Assembly (NCBI GenBank): GCA_009733745.1
Contig: WNWL01000001.1
Location: 868,001 to 932,000, forward strand
Length of the DNA stretch: 64,000 nucleotides
Reading direction: 5' to 3'
DNA from: Oceanobacillus sp. HTM 045
GTDB taxonomy: Bacteria; Pseudomonadota; Alphaproteobacteria; Rhodobacterales; Rhodobacteraceae
The translations under genes were made by a program, and so were the position numbers. Positions 57,555 to 64,000 of this stretch are shown here, piece by piece. The notes under the pieces are model-generated. The model did no database searches and was not told where the DNA came from. It saw nothing but the letters and a program-made list of their open reading frames with translations. Every line of letters starts with the position of its first letter. Within the stretch, counting starts at the first letter, position 1.

Positions 57555-59102
57555 ATGACCCAGATCCGCCTCTCCCGCCGCCACATGCTCGCGACCACCG
57601 CCGCCGGCACCGCCATGCTGGCGATGCCGGGGCTGTCGCGCGCGGCGTCGCGCCCCGTCATCACCCACGGCCTGCAGACCGGCGACGTCGCCCATGACGG
57701 CGCCGTCGTCTGGGCCCGCGCCGACCGCGACGCGAAGATGATGGTCGAGTGGGCCACCACCGAGAGCTTCTCCAACGCCACGCAGGTGCCGGGCCTGGTG
57801 CTGACCGAGGCGACCGACCACGCCGGAAAGATGGTGCTGAGCGGCCTGCCCGCCGACCAGGACATCTTCTACCGCGTGAAGATGGTCGACCTCGCCGACG
57901 CCAACGGCATCTCCGAGCCAGCCGTCGGCCAGTTCCGCACCGCGCCGGCCTCGAGCCGCGACGTGAGCTTCGTCTGGTCGGGCGACACCGCCGGCCAGGG
58001 CTGGGGCATCGACGAGGACCGCGGCGGCATGCTGACCTACCAGACCATGCTGAACCACCGCCCGGACTTCTTCATCCATTCCGGCGACACGATCTACGCC
58101 GACGGCCCGGTCCAGGCCGAGAAGGAGATGCCGAACGGCGAGACGTGGCGGAACGTCACCATCGAGCAGAAGGCCAAGGTGGCCGAGACGCTCGACGAGT
58201 TCCGCAAGCAGTGGCTCTACAACATGATGGACACCCACGTGCGCGCCTTCAACGCGCAGGTGCCGATGCTGGCGCAGTGGGACGACCACGAGACCACCAA
58301 CAACTGGTACCCGCAGGAGATGCTGGTGTCGGACGACCGTTACGCGGTCAAGTCCGCCGCCCTGCTCTCGGCCCGCGCGGCGCGCGCGTTCCACGAGATG
58401 ACGCCGATCCGGCCGTCGCTGTCGGAGCCCTACCGGGTCTACCGCAAGGTCGCCTACGGGCCGCATCTCGACATCTTCTTCCTCGACATGCGCACCTATC
58501 GCGGGGCGAACTCCGCCAACGACCAGGCCGAGGCGGGGCCGGAGACGGCGTTCCTCGGGCGGGACCAGCTCGACTGGCTGAAGCGGGAGCTGGCGCAGAG
58601 CCGGGCGACGTGGAAGGTGATCGCGGCGGACATGCCGATCGGCCTGCTGGTGCGCGACGGCGACACCGACTTCGAGAACATGGCCAATGGTGACGGCCCG
58701 GTGCGCGGCCGCGAGTTCGACATCGCGGAAATACTCAGCTTCATCAAGCATGGCGGCATCAGGAACACCGTCTGGCTGACCGCCGACGTGCACTATACCG
58801 CCGCGCATCATTACTCGCCGGACCGGGCCCAGTTCCAGGATTTCGAGCCGTTCTGGGAGTTCGTTTCGGGGCCGCTGCACGCGGGTACTTTCGGGCCGAA
58901 CGCGCTGGACAACACGTTCGGGCCGGAAGTGCGTTATGTGAAGGCGCCGGAGGAGGGCCAGGTGAACCTGCCGCCTTCCGACGGGCTGCAGTTCTTCGGC
59001 AAGGTCGACATCAAGGGTGACACCGGGGTGATGACGGTGTCACTGCTTGACCGGGACGACAATGTCCTCTGGTCGACGGACCTGGAGCCGGCCCGCGGCT
59101 GA
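57555..59102 (+). CDS. phoD: PhoD-family alkaline phosphatase/phosphodiesterase
   Basis: This 515-residue protein carries a Tat signal (SRRHMLATTAAGTAMLAM, Arg-Arg near residue 8), so it is exported folded, usually with Ca and Fe bound. It has the PhoD N-terminal domain (THGLQTGDVAHDGAVVWARAD) and a metal site order WSGDTAG, FFIHSGDTIYAD, WDDHETTNNW, and TADVHYTAAHHY. It probably hydrolyses phosphoesters for phosphorus supply. No pho-box was confirmed upstream. Confidence 0.9.
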   Translation: MTQIRLSRRHMLATTAAGTAMLAMPGLSRAASRPVITHGLQTGDVAHDGAVVWARADRDAKMMVEWATTESFSNATQVPGLVLTEATDHAGKMVLSGLPADQDIFYRVKMVDLADANGISEPAVGQFRTAPASSRDVSFVWSGDTAGQGWGIDEDRGGMLTYQTMLNHRPDFFIHSGDTIYADGPVQAEKEMPNGETWRNVTIEQKAKVAETLDEFRKQWLYNMMDTHVRAFNAQVPMLAQWDDHETTNNWYPQEMLVSDDRYAVKSAALLSARAARAFHEMTPIRPSLSEPYRVYRKVAYGPHLDIFFLDMRTYRGANSANDQAEAGPETAFLGRDQLDWLKRELAQSRATWKVIAADMPIGLLVRDGDTDFENMANGDGPVRGREFDIAEILSFIKHGGIRNTVWLTADVHYTAAHHYSPDRAQFQDFEPFWEFVSGPLHAGTFGPNALDNTFGPEVRYVKAPEEGQVNLPPSDGLQFFGKVDIKGDTGVMTVSLLDRDDNVLWSTDLEPARG

Positions 59103-59130
59103 CGCGCGCCGAGGGCCCTGCCCCTGACGA

Positions 59131-59538
59131 TCAGTCCGCCGCGTCGAGATCGGCGCGGCGGGCGAACTCCCGCCGAGGCGTGGAATGGGCACGCGCCTCG
59201 CGGACCCCGACGATCTCCGCCACCACCATATCGAGCACACCGGGCGCGGCGGCCAGCCGTGCGCCGGCGACCGGCAGCGCGCCGGCGATGAACTCGGCGC
59301 GGTCGAGCGCGCCGTCGGCGTTGTCGTCGGCCATACGGAGCGCCTCCAGCTCCAGCCAGGGGAAGGCGGCGCGGAACTCCGCGGCACTGACGCGCCCGTC
59401 CCGGTCGCGGTCGGCGGCGGAGAAGGTGGCGAGATCGCTGGCCAGCGCCGCGCCCGCCGGGGCGAGCAGCGCCGGGGCCGGGAGCGCGAAGAGCGCGCGG
59501 AGCACCAGCCTCCGCACGGAATACCTGATTGGTTTCAT
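59131..59538 (-). CDS. Exported EF-hand protein
   Basis: The 135-residue protein has a signal-like N-terminus (LVLRALFALPAPALLAPAGAALA) and two EF-hand loops, DRDRDGRVSAAE and DDNADGALDRAE, each with the six-coordinating pattern. It would bind calcium in the periplasm. AGGAGAA precedes ATG 59538 on the minus strand. It converges with phoD, whose enzyme class uses calcium. Confidence 0.75.
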   Translation of the reverse strand: MKPIRYSVRRLVLRALFALPAPALLAPAGAALASDLATFSAADRDRDGRVSAAEFRAAFPWLELEALRMADDNADGALDRAEFIAGALPVAGARLAAAPGVLDMVVAEIVGVREARAHSTPRREFARRADLDAAD

Positions 59539-59777
59539 GGACTTCTCCTGCACCGTTCGCACGTTCTTGCGAGGTGCGGACCATCCCCCGCCGCGGTTGA
59601 CGCGCGGTAAATTCCCTGCGGCGGAATGCACGCAATTCGAGCCGAGTTCTCCCCTTCGTCCCCCGCTGCTCCCGTCAGCGACTCTCCGGCAACCCCGGCC
59701 GAGTCCGTGGTGGACCTGCCCCCGCTATGCCCCTAGAACCCGGTGCAGGCAGGCACGAGGGGCGGCAGGAGCAGGCA

Positions 59778-60551
59778 ATGCGCATTCTCATCACCAATGA
59801 CGACGGCATCACCGCGCCGGGACTGGCGGTGGCCGAGGAGATCGCGGCGGAGATCGCCGGGTCCGACGGCGCGGTGTTCGTGGTCTCGCCCGAGGGCGAG
59901 CGGTCGGGCGTCTCGCACGCGATTTCCTACACCGCGCCGATGCGGGTGACGCAGTTCAACACCCGGCGGCACTCGGTCGACGGCTTCCCGGCGGACTGCG
60001 TGCTGGTCGGCATCCACGCGGTGATGGCGGACGTGAAGCCGGACCTCGTGATCTCGGGCGTGAACCGGGGCCACAACGTCGCCGAGGACGTGGTCTATTC
60101 CGGCACCGTGGGCGGGGCGATGGAGGGCGCGCTGGCGGGCATCCCCTCGATCGCGCTCAGCCAGTATTACGGCACGAAGGACCACGCCCCTTCGGAGATG
60201 TGGGAGCCGACGCGGGCCTTCGCGGTCGAGACGATCCGCAAGGTGCTGCAGATGCCGTTCCCGCGCGGGGTGTTCTACAACGTGAACTTCCCGGCGCACC
60301 GCGTTGATCTGGTTAAGGGAATCCGCGTCTGCGCGCAGGGAATGCGGGCCGAGGGCACGTTCGAGACGGTCGAGCACCGGGCACCGAACGGGCGGCTCTA
60401 CTACTGGCTCAAGCACATGCTGCGCAACCTCTCGGCCCAGCCCGAGAGCGACGCGGCGCTCTGCGCCGACGGCTGGATCACCGTCACCCCGCTGCGGCCC
60501 GACCTGACCGCGCATGACGTGATGGACGACGCGCGGGCGGTGCTGGCCTAG
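59778..60551 (+). CDS. surE: 5'/3'-nucleotidase SurE
   Basis: This cytoplasmic phosphatase acts on nucleoside monophosphates and short polyphosphate, often with Pcm for stationary-phase survival. The 257-residue protein has ILITNDDGITAPGL (metal Asp-Asp), SPEGERSGVSHAIS (Ser), and SGVNRGHNVAEDVVYSGTVGGA (Asn). ATG 59778 is the family start. The conserved partner pcm lies downstream, separated by a minus-strand acetyltransferase gene. Confidence 0.95.
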   Translation: MRILITNDDGITAPGLAVAEEIAAEIAGSDGAVFVVSPEGERSGVSHAISYTAPMRVTQFNTRRHSVDGFPADCVLVGIHAVMADVKPDLVISGVNRGHNVAEDVVYSGTVGGAMEGALAGIPSIALSQYYGTKDHAPSEMWEPTRAFAVETIRKVLQMPFPRGVFYNVNFPAHRVDLVKGIRVCAQGMRAEGTFETVEHRAPNGRLYYWLKHMLRNLSAQPESDAALCADGWITVTPLRPDLTAHDVMDDARAVLA

Positions 60552-60745
60552 GCGAACCCCTCCGGGCGGAGGGCGGCGGTTCCCGCCCTCCTCTCCCGCG
60601 CTGTCCGGATACGCACACCGGACAGCCGGTCCGGACAATGTCATGTCCGCGTCACCTGTCCCCTGCGCGCCGCCGGGGACGTCCCCGGCGGGATGACAAC
60701 GGCACCGCCGCCGATTGTCACCCGTTCGCCGGGAGGCGCAGGACA

Positions 60746-60780
60746 TCACCGCCAGCGGTGAAACGGGGCCTTTTGGCCCC
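60746..60780 (-). repeat. Two-hairpin intergenic element, copy 2
   Basis: TCACCG-CCAG-CGGTGA (60746-60761) is followed by AAC and GGGGCC-TTTT-GGCCCC (60765-60780). It ends nine bases before the stop of the minus-strand acetyltransferase gene. It matches copy 1 at 42134-42168 in order, spacing and linker, with base changes that keep pairing. Confidence 0.5.
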
Positions 60781-60788
60781 TGCCGGCC

Positions 60789-61343
60789 CTACTCCCTCAG
60801 GATGCTCATCATGACCAGGTCGCGGGTCTTGCCGGCGAGGCGGATGGCGCCGCGGCGGATGCCTTCACGCTCGAAGCCGAGGCTCTCGTAGAGGCGGAGC
60901 GCGACCGGGTTGTCGGCCAGCACTTCCAGCTCGATCCGGGTCAGGTTCAGTTCCTCCGTGGCGGCGAGGGTGGCTTCGAGCAGGCGGCGGCCGAGGCCCC
61001 TGCCGCGGTGGCCCTCGCGCAGGCCCATGCCGATCCGGCCGACATGCCGCATGGCCGGGCGGCCGGGGACCGAGACGTCGCACCAGCCGATCACCTCGCC
61101 GCCCGCGACCGCGAGGAAATGCGGCAGGCCGAGCGCGAGGTTGGTGCGGACGAAGCTCTCGGTCTCCTCCAGCGGCGGGGCCTCGGTCAGGCCGATCCAT
61201 CGCGCCTCGCGGGCGACGGCGTCGAGCGCGGCGTGGAAGCCGGGAATGTCGGCAACCGTGATCGGGCGCAGCACCACGGGGCTGCGGCGCGCCTCCCGCG
61301 GCCTGCCGTACCTGCCATCCGTCGGCTGCTGCCGGTCTGCCAC
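60789..61343 (-). CDS. GNAT-family acetyltransferase
   Basis: The 184-residue protein has the acetyl-CoA motif A IGMGLREGHRGRGLGRRLLE and the RimJ/RimI-type C-terminus NPVALRLYESLGFEREG. The target is unknown. Several in-frame starts exist; GTG at 61343 is preferred because GGGAGG lies about six bases before it on the minus strand, while the ATG at 61433 has no good site and would add Arg-rich, unconserved residues. It interrupts the usual surE-pcm pair. Confidence 0.8.
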   Translation of the reverse strand: MADRQQPTDGRYGRPREARRSPVVLRPITVADIPGFHAALDAVAREARWIGLTEAPPLEETESFVRTNLALGLPHFLAVAGGEVIGWCDVSVPGRPAMRHVGRIGMGLREGHRGRGLGRRLLEATLAATEELNLTRIELEVLADNPVALRLYESLGFEREGIRRGAIRLAGKTRDLVMMSILRE

Positions 61344-61522
61344 GCGCGCCTCCCGCCGACCGCCTTCCGCCTCTCGCTTGCGCCGGCTGCCCCGCCGGCC
61401 GCGGCCGGCGCCGGGGGCATCTCGGCAACGCATGGTACATTTCCACGGGGGCGTCTCAACTTGAACCTTGCTCCGCCCCGCGCCGGGCGGGCATACGGGT
61501 GCGGGGGCCAGCGGCGCGCCGG

Positions 61523-61577
61523 CGGATGACGTGCGGATGACGTGCGGGCCACGTCCGGGCCACGTCCGGGTGGCGCG
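61523..61577. repeat. Five tandem 11-bp repeats upstream of pcm
   Basis: Units begin at 61523, 61534, 61545, 61556 and 61567: two copies of CGGATGACGTG, two of CGGGCCACGTC and a diverged CGGGTGGCGCG. The period is exact. They lie between the divergent acetyltransferase and pcm genes, about 40 bases before the pcm start. Confidence 0.85.
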
Positions 61578-61617
61578 CGGTGAAGGTGCATGTGCGGCCG
61601 GGAGGCGCGGGAAGGGC

Positions 61618-62283
61618 ATGACGGATCTCGGCATGACGGATCTCGACGAACAGCGCATGCGGCTGATCCTCACGCTCAGGCAGCGGGGCATCACCGACCC
61701 CGCGGTGCTGGCGGCGATGGAGAAGACCCCGCGCGAGATGTTCGTGGAACGGGCCTTCTCGGGCCGCGCCTTCGAGGACACCGCCCTGCCGATCGCCTGC
61801 GGCCAGACCATCTCGCAGCCGACCGTGGTGGCGGCGATGACCCGGGCGCTGGAGCTCGACGCGAAATGCAAGGTGCTGGAGGTCGGCGCGGGCTCGGGCT
61901 ACCACGCCGCGGTGATGGCGCGGCTGGCGCGGCGGGTCTACGCCATCGAGCGCCACCGGGCGCTGGCCCAGCAGGCGCGCGAGCGGATCGAGGCGCTGGA
62001 CCTCTCCAACGTGGTGATCCGCAGCGGCGACGGCACGCGCGGCTGGCCGGAACAGGCACCTTTCGACCGCATTCTGGTCACGGCGGCGGCGGAGGATGCG
62101 CCGCGCCGGTTGGTGGAACAGCTCCGCCCCGGCGGGATCATGGTGCTGCCCGTCGGCGACTCGGACGACGCGCAGAAACTGATCAAGGTCGTGAAAACCG
62201 AGAGCGGACTGTCATATACTGAACTCGGGGAGGTGCTCTTCGTGCCGCTGGTCGAAGGCGTGCCGGAGGACGCTCCCTACTGA
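61618..62283 (+). CDS. pcm: Protein-L-isoaspartate O-methyltransferase
   Basis: This SAM-dependent enzyme repairs isoaspartyl damage in proteins. The 221-residue protein has the SAM motif VLEVGAGSGYHAAVMA, PREMFVERAFSGRAFEDTALPI and GQTISQPTVVAAMT. Its first 15 bases, ATGACGGATCTCGGC, are repeated with one change at 61633, giving MTDLGMTDLDEQ and two possible starts; GGGAAGGG favours the first. Confidence 0.93.
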   Translation: MTDLGMTDLDEQRMRLILTLRQRGITDPAVLAAMEKTPREMFVERAFSGRAFEDTALPIACGQTISQPTVVAAMTRALELDAKCKVLEVGAGSGYHAAVMARLARRVYAIERHRALAQQARERIEALDLSNVVIRSGDGTRGWPEQAPFDRILVTAAAEDAPRRLVEQLRPGGIMVLPVGDSDDAQKLIKVVKTESGLSYTELGEVLFVPLVEGVPEDAPY

Positions 62284-62349
62284 ACCGGGCGGCCCGGAGC
62301 GGCGGGCCCGAAGGACAACCCGAAGGACAAGAGGCCAAAGGGGGCTGAC

Positions 62350-62700
62350 ATGCAGGCTGGAACACCCAACGCGATACTGCCGGGGCGGACGCGGAACCTG
62401 ATGCTGGCGGGCGCGCTCGCCTGCGGCGTGGCGCTGACCGGCTGCACGCCCACGGAAGAGGCGAAGCCCGAGACCCCCGCGCCCGAGACGCGCATCGAGG
62501 GCACGACGGACCCGGCGCGGCCGGGCGTGGTGATCTATGACGGCTACGAGGCCGCGATCGTCCAGGAGGGCGACACCGTGAGCAGCGTGGCCGAGCGGGT
62601 CGGGGTTTCGGCGACGGCGCTGGCCAATTATAACGGCCTGCGCGAGACATCGGCCCTGCGGCCGGGAGACGAGCTGGTGCTGCCCCCCGCGGGCGGCTGA
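62350..62700 (+). CDS. LysM-domain lipoprotein
   Basis: The 116-residue protein has a lipobox near residue 32 (GVALTGC) and one LysM domain (IVQEGDTVSSVAERVGVSA, ALRPGDELVLPP). It should bind peptidoglycan from a lipid anchor. The LysM resembles that of the next gene in order and wording (IYDGYEAA / NYDGYAAA), so the two are likely duplicates. It lies between pcm and the NlpD-like gene. Confidence 0.8.
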   Translation: MQAGTPNAILPGRTRNLMLAGALACGVALTGCTPTEEAKPETPAPETRIEGTTDPARPGVVIYDGYEAAIVQEGDTVSSVAERVGVSATALANYNGLRETSALRPGDELVLPPAGG

Positions 62701-62747
62701 GCGCGCGTCCCGCGACGGGTGGGGTTGCAGACGAAGAGGCAGCGGTG

Positions 62748-64000
62748 ATGAGCGAGCGGATGATGTCGCATGATGCGGCGCGGGACGCCGTGCGGAACGG
62801 GCGCGGACGGCCGGCCGGGCACGACTCCGGGCGCGGTCTGGCGCGGGGCGCGACCCTGGCGCTGATGGCCGGCGCGCTGGCGCTGGCGGCCTGCGGCGGC
62901 GGGTCGCGCAGCAGCCGGGCGCCGGTGGAGATCAAGGGCACCGACCCCGGCGCGGTGCCGGGCGTCGCGGCGGGCCCGTCCGTGGCGGCGACCACGCGCC
63001 CCGCCGGGCCGGATCCCCTGACCGGGGTGATCAACTACGACGGCTATGCCGCCGCGGTGGCCCGCGACGGCGACACGGTGCAGTCGGTGGCCGACCGGGT
63101 CGGCCTCTCGGCCTCGGAGCTCGGGGCCTATAACGGGCTGGCGCCCTCGCACCGGCTGCGGCCGGGCGACGAGCTGGTGCTGCCGCCGCGCCCGGGCGGC
63201 TACGCGACCGCCGCGGCCGATACGGGCATCACCGTTCCCGGTACGGCGACCGATGGCGTGACCGCGCTGCCGAGCGCGGGCTCGCCGATCACCGCGGGCT
63301 CAATCACGCCGGGCCTGACGCCGGGCGGCGTGCAGGCGCTCGGCACCACGGCCGCCTCGGAGCCGCTCGACGGCGGCACCGGAACGGGTGCGGGCGCGAC
63401 CCCGGCGCCCAATGCCAGCGGCTGGTCGCCGGCGCGGATCGCCGACGTGATCGACCGCAGCGGCGCTGCGACGCCGATCCCGGATCCCGCGGGCGCGGCG
63501 CCTTCCGCCGCTCCGCTTCCCGGCACGGCGGCGGCCCCGGTCCCCGGTGTCGCGACGCCGATCGCGCCCGCACCGTCCCCGGCGCCCGCGACCGCAGCAG
63601 GTACGGCGGCGGGCACCGACGTGGCCGCCCTGCCCGACACGGCCGCCCCCTCCGCCGCGCCGTCTTCCGCCGGGATGCTGATGCGCCCGGTCGATGGACC
63701 GGTGGCGATCGGCTACAACCGCGGCTCCGGCCCGGCCCGCAATGACGGCGTGGACTTCGCCGCCGATGCCGGCTCGCCGGTGGTCGCCGCCGCCGATGGC
63801 GAGGTCGCGCTGGTCTCGCAGTCGCTCGGCGGGCTCGGCACCATCGTGCTGATCCGCCATCCCGGCGGGCTGCTGACGGTCTATGGCCGGATCGACGGGG
63901 TGACGGTGCAGAAGGGCGACCAGGTGCGCCGCGGCCAGCGCATCGGCTCGGTCGCCGACGCCTCGCCCTCGGAAAGCCGGATGCATTTCGAGGTCCGCAA
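62748..64000 (+). CDS. NlpD-like lipoprotein: LysM plus degenerate LytM (M23) domain, 3' end missing
   Basis: About 417 codons are visible before the right edge. The protein has a lipobox (LALAACGGG, Cys near residue 46), a LysM domain (about residues 100-145, RDGDTVQSVADRVG to LRPGDELVLPP), a long Ala/Pro/Thr-rich linker, and a LytM fold from about residue 310. In LytM the metal positions look replaced: NDGVDFAA in place of HxxxD, and RMHFEV in place of HxHFE, as in E. coli NlpD. It would therefore activate an amidase and not cut peptidoglycan itself. It follows surE-pcm as in many proteobacteria. Confidence 0.8.
   Translation, partial: MSERMMSHDAARDAVRNGRGRPAGHDSGRGLARGATLALMAGALALAACGGGSRSSRAPVEIKGTDPGAVPGVAAGPSVAATTRPAGPDPLTGVINYDGYAAAVARDGDTVQSVADRVGLSASELGAYNGLAPSHRLRPGDELVLPPRPGGYATAAADTGITVPGTATDGVTALPSAGSPITAGSITPGLTPGGVQALGTTAASEPLDGGTGTGAGATPAPNASGWSPARIADVIDRSGAATPIPDPAGAAPSAAPLPGTAAAPVPGVATPIAPAPSPAPATAAGTAAGTDVAALPDTAAPSAAPSSAGMLMRPVDGPVAIGYNRGSGPARNDGVDFAADAGSPVVAAADGEVALVSQSLGGLGTIVLIRHPGGLLTVYGRIDGVTVQKGDQVRRGQRIGSVADASPSESRMHFEVR

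Noticed and set aside
61344-61871. N-terminal extension of the acetyltransferase
   Set aside because: The extension is Arg/Ser/Pro-rich, overlaps pcm in antisense and has no ribosome site; GTG 61343 has a strong one.

Overview
The window is a compact, GC-rich (roughly two-thirds G+C by eye) chromosomal stretch from an alphaproteobacterium, most likely order Rhodobacterales (Roseobacter/Paracoccaceae type). Evidence for this is the enolase-ftsB-pdhA-pdhB-pdhC order with a lipoyl domain fused to E1-beta, the DUF6456/DUF6477 pair, the yajC-secDF-Mth938 block, the surE-pcm-LysM/M23 block, and protein-level resemblance throughout. I see no rRNA, tRNA, insertion sequence, prophage or CRISPR array. 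I place 64 protein-coding genes; two are cut by the window edges (a peptide-binding protein at the left, an NlpD-like LysM/LytM lipoprotein at the right). No stretch without a gene exceeds 300 bases.

Layout. 1-5.4 kb: a family 5 peptide-binding protein (minus), a probable small RNA, 3-hydroxybutyrate dehydrogenase, a HAD phosphatase and an arsenic cassette (arsR, arsC, acr3). 5.4-16.1 kb: an acyl-CoA synthetase, envelope lipoproteins, a DsbA/FrnE oxidoreductase, a copper amine oxidase with a glutathionyl-hydroquinone reductase, an A-type Fe-S carrier, a TfoX-domain protein, tpiA and a phasin-like helix-hairpin-helix protein. 16.2-19.5 kb: DUF6456 and DUF6477 genes transcribed divergently from an AT-rich gap, and a pyrrolysine-free MttB-family methyltransferase. 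19.6-31 kb: housekeeping genes (guaA, mazG, eno, ftsB, pdhABC). 31-40 kb: small oxidoreductases, a tryptophan-to-anthranilate set (arylformamidase, kynU, kynA), then a Rieske oxygenase operon with a PotABC-type importer behind a strong palindromic operator. 40-50 kb: an Atm1-type exporter, a very Pro/Ala/Asp-rich LysM protein, a LOG-family protein, a zinc-ribbon/class-3-lipase fusion, rarD, sodB. 50-54 kb: Mth938-like, secDF, a free-standing SecD-head-like exported protein, yajC. 54-64 kb: a membrane pentapeptide-repeat protein with a low-GC core, serS, phoD, an EF-hand protein, surE, an acetyltransferase, pcm and two LysM lipoproteins.

How genes work together. tpiA, eno and pdhABC supply lower glycolysis and acetyl-CoA. 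arsR-arsC-acr3 senses, reduces and exports arsenic. kynA, the arylformamidase and kynU convert tryptophan to anthranilate and alanine. yajC and secDF assist Sec export. surE, pcm and the LysM proteins form the conserved stationary-phase/envelope neighbourhood.

The most unusual items are: (i) a roughly 60-bp intergenic element present three times (near 13.7, 32.5 and 55.9 kb) with a paired-arm GCAACCTTGC core; (ii) the pentapeptide-repeat gene whose repeat segment has much lower GC than its two ends; (iii) the zinc-ribbon/lipase fusion; (iv) a lone SecD P1-head-like protein between yajC and secDF; (v) a candidate small RNA at 613-691; (vi) the phasin-like/helix-hairpin-helix protein. All functions are assigned from motifs and recalled family features; no database search was run.
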